Source of the DNA: Acidobacteriaceae bacterium
GTDB taxonomy: Bacteria > Acidobacteriota > Terriglobia > Terriglobales > Acidobacteriaceae
Assembly (NCBI GenBank): GCA_025462735.1
Contig: JAOAPC010000024.1
Location: 611,828 to 675,827, forward strand
Reading direction: 5' to 3'
Length of the DNA: 64,000 bases
A program made the translations under genes and the position numbers. Shown here piece by piece: positions 59,325-64,000 of the stretch. Numbering within the stretch: position 1 is the stretch's first letter; each line of letters opens with the position of its first letter. The notes below the pieces were generated by a model. The model was not told where the DNA came from. It was given only the letters and a program-made list of their open reading frames with translations, and made no database searches.

Positions 59325-61133
59325 GTGTTCTCTCTTTTGTCTTCTTCACGCCGGTCGTTCCTTAAATCCTTAAGCCGTTCTGCGCTGGTACTCTCTTTGA
59401 GCGATGTTCTCAACCTAGTACGACCGGGCCCGCAATTGCTGGCGGCGCAAAACTCGGCCAAGGCGAACGGCTCGATTGGCGCCACTTTCGTGGATGTCGG
59501 TCGCGAAGCGGGGCTCAACGCGAAAACGATCTATGGCGGAGAGCACAAGAATAAGTATTTGCTGGAAACCACCGGCTGCGGCGTAGCGTTCTACGATTAC
59601 GACAACGACGGCTGGCTAGACATTTTTTTAGTGAATGGCTGGCGACTTGAAGGATTTCAGTCCGGAGAGGAGCCGACGTCGCGTCTTTTCAAGAACAATC
59701 GCGACGGCACCTTCACCGACATAACTGTGAAAGCCGGACTTGTTCATCACGGTTGGGGACAAGGGGTTTGTATTGGCGACTACGACAACGATGGATTCGA
59801 TGATCTCTTCGTCAGTTACTTCGGCAAAAATGTTTTGTACCACAACAATGGCGACGGGACTTTTACCGACGTTACCGACAAAGCCGGGGTTGGCGGGAAT
59901 GGCAAACGCTGGAACACCGGCTGCGCATTCGTCGACTACGACCGCGATGGCAGACTCGACTTATTTGTCGCAAACTACATCGACTTAGATTTGGCTACCG
60001 CACCTGTACCGGAATCAGGGCCGTGTCTCTACAAGGGCGTGATGGTGGCCTGCGGGCCGCCGGGACTGAAGGGCGGAAAGAATATTCTCTTTCACAACAA
60101 CGGAGACGGCACTTTCACCGACGTGTCGGAATCGAGCGGCATTCTTACTGCGAACGGTACATACGGGCTTGGCGTTTTGACTGCCGACTTCGATAACGAC
60201 GGCTGGCCGGATATCTACGTGGCCAACGATTCCGCACCCAGCGCGCTTTATCAGAACAAGAAAAACGGAAAGTTCGAAGATATTGCGGTCGAAGCCGGAT
60301 GCGCTCTCAGTCCTGATGGCAAGCCACAGGCGGGCATGGGCGTGTCCGCTGCGGATTACGACTTGGACGGCAATCTCGATATCGTGAAAACGAATTTTGC
60401 CGGCGATACGCCTTCGCTCTACCACAACACCGGCGGAGCTAACTTCGAGGACAGAACTTTCGCGGCTGGACTCGGCGCGCACACGCAATACCTTGGTTGG
60501 GGATGCGGATTCTTCGACTTCGATAACGACGGTTGGGCGGACATCCTGATCTGCAACGGGCATGTCTATCCGGAAGTTGAGCAGCTCAAGACCGAAGCGG
60601 GATACGCCCAGCACAAACTGCTTTATCGTAACCTGCGAAACGGCCACTTTGAAGAAGTCACTGACATAGCGGGGCCGGGAATTACCGCGCCGGTTGCAGC
60701 GCGGGGATGCGCATTCGGGGATTTCGATAACGACGGCGACGTCGACATGGTGGTGAACACGGTTAATGGCCTGCCGCAGCTACTGCGTTGCGATTCGACC
60801 TCTGGGAACAACTGGGTCAAGGTAAAGCTGATTGGGACGAAATCGAACCGTAGCGGGATTGGTGCGCGTGTGAGTTGCGTTGCAACTCTCCCGGGCGAGA
60901 GCAAATCTCATCGGCAAATCGACGAAGTCCGCAGTGGCGGAGGCTATTTTTCGCAAAGCGACTTGCGAGTACACTTCGGTCTGGGCAAAGCAGAGAAGGT
61001 GGATGTGATCGAGGTCCGCTGGCCGAGTGGCCAGGTGGACACGCTGAAAAACCTTGCGGTGAACCAGCTTTTTAGTGTGAAAGAAGCAGCAGGGATCGTT
61101 AGTGCGAAAAAATTCGGGGGAAAACAAAGCTAA
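59325..61133 (+). CDS. CRTAC1-family protein (FG-GAP/VCBS repeats plus ASPIC/UnbV)
   Basis: A 602-residue exported protein with a twin-arginine-like signal (SSRRSFLKSLSRSALVLSLS). Seven copies of the Ca-binding repeat DxDxDG are spaced along the body: DYDNDGWLD, DYDNDGFDD, DYDRDGRLD, DFDNDGWPD, DYDLDGNLD, DFDNDGWAD and DFDNDGDVD, forming a beta-propeller. The C-terminal ASPIC/UnbV domain has SGIGARVSC and VDEVRSGGGYFSQSDLRVHFGLG-like sequence. Family members are exported and of uncertain function. GTG 59325 is preceded by GGGAAG. It is divergent from the debranching-like gene, and a second member is at the right window edge. Confidence 0.9.
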   Translation: MFSLLSSSRRSFLKSLSRSALVLSLSDVLNLVRPGPQLLAAQNSAKANGSIGATFVDVGREAGLNAKTIYGGEHKNKYLLETTGCGVAFYDYDNDGWLDIFLVNGWRLEGFQSGEEPTSRLFKNNRDGTFTDITVKAGLVHHGWGQGVCIGDYDNDGFDDLFVSYFGKNVLYHNNGDGTFTDVTDKAGVGGNGKRWNTGCAFVDYDRDGRLDLFVANYIDLDLATAPVPESGPCLYKGVMVACGPPGLKGGKNILFHNNGDGTFTDVSESSGILTANGTYGLGVLTADFDNDGWPDIYVANDSAPSALYQNKKNGKFEDIAVEAGCALSPDGKPQAGMGVSAADYDLDGNLDIVKTNFAGDTPSLYHNTGGANFEDRTFAAGLGAHTQYLGWGCGFFDFDNDGWADILICNGHVYPEVEQLKTEAGYAQHKLLYRNLRNGHFEEVTDIAGPGITAPVAARGCAFGDFDNDGDVDMVVNTVNGLPQLLRCDSTSGNNWVKVKLIGTKSNRSGIGARVSCVATLPGESKSHRQIDEVRSGGGYFSQSDLRVHFGLGKAEKVDVIEVRWPSGQVDTLKNLAVNQLFSVKEAAGIVSAKKFGGKQS

Positions 61134-61176
61134 AATTAACAATTTGTTCTCTTGATTCTCTGCGACCTCAGCGCAG

Positions 61177-61198
61177 TCTCGGCGAACTCTGCGGTTAA
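61177..61198. repeat. left 22-bp inverted repeat flanking the GxxExxY gene
   Basis: Its complement reads TTAACCGCAGAG, then one mismatch, then TCGCCGAGA, and it matches 61616-61637 in inverted orientation with 21 of 22 bases identical. The TAA stop codon of the GxxExxY gene (61195-61197) is inside this repeat. The outer flank continues with related CTCAGCGCAG-type sequence toward the CRTAC1 gene. Confidence 0.85.
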
Positions 61199-61605
61199 GA
61201 GCTTGTGACTTGTGCTTCTAGAGGCTCACTATAGTTATTCACCAGTCTTCTGATTCCGTCTTTAAGCAGTACGACATGGAAGTTAATCAGGATCCCGAGC
61301 GGAAGCTGAAGGAGTCGCATATGAGATAAGAGTTGAGCTTCATCGACCGGATGCAAAATCTCCTTACACTTGAGTTCTACAGCTACCCTTCCGCCAACAA
61401 CAATGTCCGGCCGGAACCCGCAGTCTAATCTGACTGCTTCATAAACGAGAGGCACCGGTTTTTGTCTCTCGATTTTGTGCCCTAAGTTCGATAGTTCATA
61501 CGCCAAGCACGCTTCATACGCTGATTCCAGCAGCCCGGGGCCGAGCTTGCGGTGGATTCTGATCGCGGCGCCGATTATGTCGCCGGTGAGAGTACGATCT
61601 AACAC
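61195..61605 (-). CDS. GxxExxY-family protein (PD-(D/E)XK-like nuclease fold)
   Basis: About 136 residues from the GTG at 61605; the frame is open to ATG 61665, but that adds residues encoded by the flanking repeat. The signature GPGLLESAYEACLAYEL matches the GxxExxY name motif, and FRPDIVVGGRVAVELKCKE carries the D...ExK triad of PD-(D/E)XK-type nucleases. IHRKLGPG and the LINFHVVLLKDGIRRLVN tail are typical. The family is widespread and poorly characterised. The stop lies in one 22-bp inverted repeat, and the other lies just upstream of the GTG, so the gene fills the space between them. Confidence 0.9.
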   Translation of the reverse strand: MLDRTLTGDIIGAAIRIHRKLGPGLLESAYEACLAYELSNLGHKIERQKPVPLVYEAVRLDCGFRPDIVVGGRVAVELKCKEILHPVDEAQLLSHMRLLQLPLGILINFHVVLLKDGIRRLVNNYSEPLEAQVTSS

Positions 61606-61615
61606 GGAAAAGATT

Positions 61616-61637
61616 TTAACCGCAGAGGTCGCCGAGA
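61616..61637. repeat. right 22-bp inverted repeat flanking the GxxExxY gene
   Basis: TTAACCGCAGAG, one mismatch, then TCGCCGAGA, in inverted orientation to 61177-61198. It sits directly upstream of the proposed GTG start. The reading frame extended to ATG 61665 would translate it. A further GATCGCCGAG copy follows at about 61648. Confidence 0.85.
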
Positions 61638-61728
61638 TTACGTAAAGATCGCCGAGGGAACCCATTTCGGGAATTCGTTTGTATCTTCTGATCAGCGCAT
61701 GTTCATCGTGCTGGAAAGTGGACCGACA

Positions 61729-63474
61729 TTACTCCACCGCCGCGATCAAAACCCCGAACGGCTCCAGCTTCACTCCCGTAAAAGACAATTCTGAATTTGC
61801 CGGCTGTGGTGCTGCCAGCAGCACATGCAGCGACTTTCCGTCCACGCCAAAGCCTTTGAGAGTGAAATTTACAGTTTGGGGTTGCGCGCTCATATTTAAC
61901 GCAACCAGCACGGCATCGGTACCGTTCTTCGGCTTCCGCAAATAGGCGAGCACGTTGGGGTCGTCCCGGTTGACCGCCACGTAAGAGCCGTCTCGAAGCG
62001 CCGACAACTCGCGCCGCAACGCAATTACGTGCTTGTAAAAATTGAAAATCGAATTGGGATCATATTGCTCGGTGGCGACGTTGTATTGCGCGGCGCTGGG
62101 CGGTACCGGCAGCCAGGTTTTCGGAGCGGTGCTGAATCCTGCATTCTGTGATTTGTCCCATTGCATCGGCGTACGCTCGCCGTCGCGACCTTTGTCCTTG
62201 GGCCAGCCGGTGCGCCCGACGGGATCCTTTACGTCTTCGATCCGGGTGGGGACGGAAGTACGCATGCCGATTTCTTCTCCGTAATACATTTGCGGCGTGG
62301 CGTGGGTTGTGAGCAGGAGCGCGGCCATAAGCTTCTCAATCTGCTCGTTGTGGACGCCGTCTCCGTAGCGGTCCCAAGTGCGCGCTTGATCGTGATTGTT
62401 GAAAAAGAAATAAGGCTGACCGTCGAGAGGATTGAATTCGATTTCATCGAGCAGCCGGCGAAATTCCGGGGCCGACAATTTGTTCAAATCGGCGACCTTG
62501 AAATCCATGGGTAGCTGAATTTCGTCGTTGTTGGGGCCGTACATTTTGTCGAGGTCTTGAATCGTGGGCTCGTCGGCTTCACTGATCAGCACGGGATCGC
62601 CCGGTAAGCCATCCACAAGGCTGCGCATTTCTCGGAGCACGTCGTGAACTTCGGGAAGATCGTCGGTGTACTTGTGTTGAATGTTGGGATCACCGAAGGC
62701 ATTTTTGCCCGGAAGAATAGGATCATCGTGAAGATTGGGGTCCTCAAACAAACGAGAGATGGCATCTATTCGGAACCCTGCGGCACCGTGATCGAGCCAG
62801 AAGCGCAGCACGTCGTACATTGCTTTGCGAACTTCGGGATTCCGCCAATTCAGGTCGGGTTGCTGGACGTAAAAATAGTGGTAATAGCACTGTCCGGTTT
62901 TTTCATCGAAGGTCCAAGCCGAATGACCAAACCACGACTGCCAGTTGTTCGGGGGCTTGCCCGGACCCTTCCCATCGTGCCAGATGTACCAATCGCGCTT
63001 AGGATTGGTGCGTGATGAGCGTGATTCCAGGAACCAGGCATTCTGGTCGGACGTATGGTTCGCGACATAGTCCATGATGACGCGAATATTTCGCTTCTTC
63101 GCCTCACTCACCAGCCGATCAAAATCCGCCATGGTGCCGTATTGCGGATCAAAGGCTTCGTAATTGGCGATGTCATAGCCGAAGTCGATTTGAGGCGACG
63201 GATACATGGGCGTGATCCAGATGGCATCGATGCCGAGGTCTTTCAGGTAATCGAGCCGCGACGTGATGCCGTTCATGTCGCCTACGCCATCGCCGTTCGA
63301 GTCCTGGAAACTTCGCGGGTAGACTTCGTAAATGACGGCATGCTTCCACCACGGATCGCCAGGTCGAGACGGAGGCGTGGTTGGATTTTGCGTCGCTTCT
63401 TGTCCGCTAAACGGAGCAATTCCTGCGAAAGCGAGCAGCATCACGATCAACGTGCATCTGAGCGGGTTCAACAT
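61729..63474 (-). CDS. secreted GH13 alpha-glucosidase/alpha-amylase-family enzyme
   Basis: A 581-residue exported enzyme. The signal peptide is TLIVMLLAFAGIAPFSG. The GH13 regions are clear: AVIYEVYPRSFQDSNGDGVGDMNGI, DYVANHTSD, GFRIDAISRLFED (nucleophile Asp), LISEADEP (acid/base Glu) and FFNNHDQARTWDR (transition-state Asp). The C-terminal beta domain ends FTGVKLEPFGVLIAAVE. The N-terminal part resembles oligo-1,6-glucosidase and alpha-glucosidase subfamilies. It probably acts on maltooligosaccharides outside the cytoplasm. It lies next to the CRTAC1 gene on the same strand. Confidence 0.93.
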   Translation of the reverse strand: MLNPLRCTLIVMLLAFAGIAPFSGQEATQNPTTPPSRPGDPWWKHAVIYEVYPRSFQDSNGDGVGDMNGITSRLDYLKDLGIDAIWITPMYPSPQIDFGYDIANYEAFDPQYGTMADFDRLVSEAKKRNIRVIMDYVANHTSDQNAWFLESRSSRTNPKRDWYIWHDGKGPGKPPNNWQSWFGHSAWTFDEKTGQCYYHYFYVQQPDLNWRNPEVRKAMYDVLRFWLDHGAAGFRIDAISRLFEDPNLHDDPILPGKNAFGDPNIQHKYTDDLPEVHDVLREMRSLVDGLPGDPVLISEADEPTIQDLDKMYGPNNDEIQLPMDFKVADLNKLSAPEFRRLLDEIEFNPLDGQPYFFFNNHDQARTWDRYGDGVHNEQIEKLMAALLLTTHATPQMYYGEEIGMRTSVPTRIEDVKDPVGRTGWPKDKGRDGERTPMQWDKSQNAGFSTAPKTWLPVPPSAAQYNVATEQYDPNSIFNFYKHVIALRRELSALRDGSYVAVNRDDPNVLAYLRKPKNGTDAVLVALNMSAQPQTVNFTLKGFGVDGKSLHVLLAAPQPANSELSFTGVKLEPFGVLIAAVE

Positions 63475-63549
63475 GCGGTCACCTGTTTTCGAATCAAAGG
63501 GAGAATATTACGTTTCCTGCCCGATTGGCGCAAAGAGAATTCGGGGTGG

Positions 63550-64000
63550 TTACTGCTTCCCGGCGTTTACTGCAGCGCCTGATCCTTCTTTTAACTGGTG
63601 AATCGAATCAACGCTCAGCCCCTCGAAGCGCTCCTGCAATCCGCTTGGCCAGCGTACCTCGACGAATTCGATCTTCTCGGTTTGGCCAAGGCCGAAGTGC
63701 AAGCGCATGTCGCTGCTCGATGAATAGCTGGAGCCGCTGCGGACTTCATCCACTCGCATGCGTCCGCCGGCTTTAACCGTGACGCGCGCGCCAATTCCAT
63801 CATGATTGGATTTGGTGCCTACGGTGCGGAAAGCAATCCAGTGGTTGGGCGATTTTATCTGGTTCACTAACAGACTTGGGTGCGCATTCATGTTGCTGAT
63901 TACCGCTGAAACTCGGCCATTGTTCCAGAGATCGCCAACAGCAAGACCCCGCGCAGACGTTGCGGTGGTGATGCCAGAACCCGCTTGAGCTGATATGTCC
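63550..64000 (-). CDS. CRTAC1-family protein, C-terminal part (5' end outside window)
   Basis: The frame is open to the right edge and covers about 150 residues. Near the edge is the end of a repeat, ARGLAVGDLWNNGRVSAVIS, related to the DxDxDG units but with a changed loop (DLWNNG). The C-terminal ASPIC/UnbV domain follows: HDGIGARVTVKAGGRMRVDEVRSGSSY, MRLHFGLGQTEKIEFVEVRWPSG. This is a paralogue of the 59325-61133 protein. Internal ATG 63891 is not the real start, as homology continues upstream. It is upstream of the GH13 gene on the same strand. Confidence 0.88.
   Translation of the reverse strand, partial: DISAQAGSGITTATSARGLAVGDLWNNGRVSAVISNMNAHPSLLVNQIKSPNHWIAFRTVGTKSNHDGIGARVTVKAGGRMRVDEVRSGSSYSSSSDMRLHFGLGQTEKIEFVEVRWPSGLQERFEGLSVDSIHQLKEGSGAAVNAGKQ

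Noticed and set aside
60015..60647. 210-residue minus-strand reading frame
   Set aside because: It is antisense to the repeated DxDxDG units of the CRTAC1 gene, which create open complementary frames.
1..64000. CRISPR arrays, tRNA/rRNA genes, transposases or phage genes
   Set aside because: No regularly spaced direct repeats, tRNA-like sequence, DDE/Tyr recombinase motif or phage structural gene was seen in either strand.

Overview
The window looks like chromosomal DNA of an Acidobacteriota bacterium. I infer this from gene content: ASPIC/UnbV (CRTAC1) proteins, GAF-fused signalling proteins, secreted multihaem cytochromes, tandem phospholipase-C-like phosphoesterases, FtsX/MacB-type permeases, an ECF sigma/anti-sigma pair with a DUF4097 protein, and many short palindromic repeats. 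The sequence is moderately GC-rich. I found no rRNA, tRNA, CRISPR array, transposase or phage gene. The two ends are cut inside genes: an ArsA-like ATPase on the left and a CRTAC1 protein on the right.

Layout. 1-4.2 kb: ArsA-like ATPase and ExbD/TolR, divergent from a cytochrome-beta-barrel fusion that overlaps a pentahaem cytochrome. 4.2-10.1 kb: membrane proteins (a multi-pass protein, two MacB-like permeases, an APC permease). 10.1-17.9 kb: housekeeping genes (trmFO, a GNAT acetyltransferase, mutS2, a DUF2306 protein, hemB) and a GT87-like protein. 18-29.7 kb: an exopolysaccharide locus with acyltransferase, GT2, asparagine synthase, ADH-MocA fusion, glucuronyl C5-epimerase, GT4, Wza-like export protein and a WecA-like initiating transferase. 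29.7-35.6 kb: three proteins sharing one GAF type (zinc ribbon-GAF, PilZ-GAF-TM-Sel1, GAF-TM-AMIN-amidase) around an AmrS radical SAM gene. 35.8-46.5 kb: AI-2E transporter family protein, shikimate kinase, sigma factor/anti-sigma/DUF4097, POT transporter, small exported proteins, a beta-barrel and a Ser/Thr kinase. 46.7-50.5 kb: two tandem secreted phosphoesterases. 50.7-53.9 kb: a compact five-gene RiPP-type cluster (PqqD, radical SAM/SPASM, Cys-rich 57-residue precursor, HprK-like kinase, S26-type peptidase). 54-64 kb: secreted glycoside hydrolases (GH116-like, debranching-like, GH13) interleaved with CRTAC1 proteins and a GxxExxY gene.

Two themes stand out. First, the RiPP-type cluster encodes a peptide with five cysteines in its C-terminal half that I cannot assign to a named class. 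Second, short palindromic repeats lie between genes and also inside reading frames: mutS2 and trmFO carry in-frame insertions made of GC-rich palindromes, hemB has a similar-sized insertion, and one hydrolase has a palindrome encoding part of its N-terminus. Separately, a GxxExxY (PD-(D/E)XK-like) gene is bracketed by 22-bp inverted repeats, one of which supplies its stop codon. This resembles a repeat-plus-nuclease cassette.
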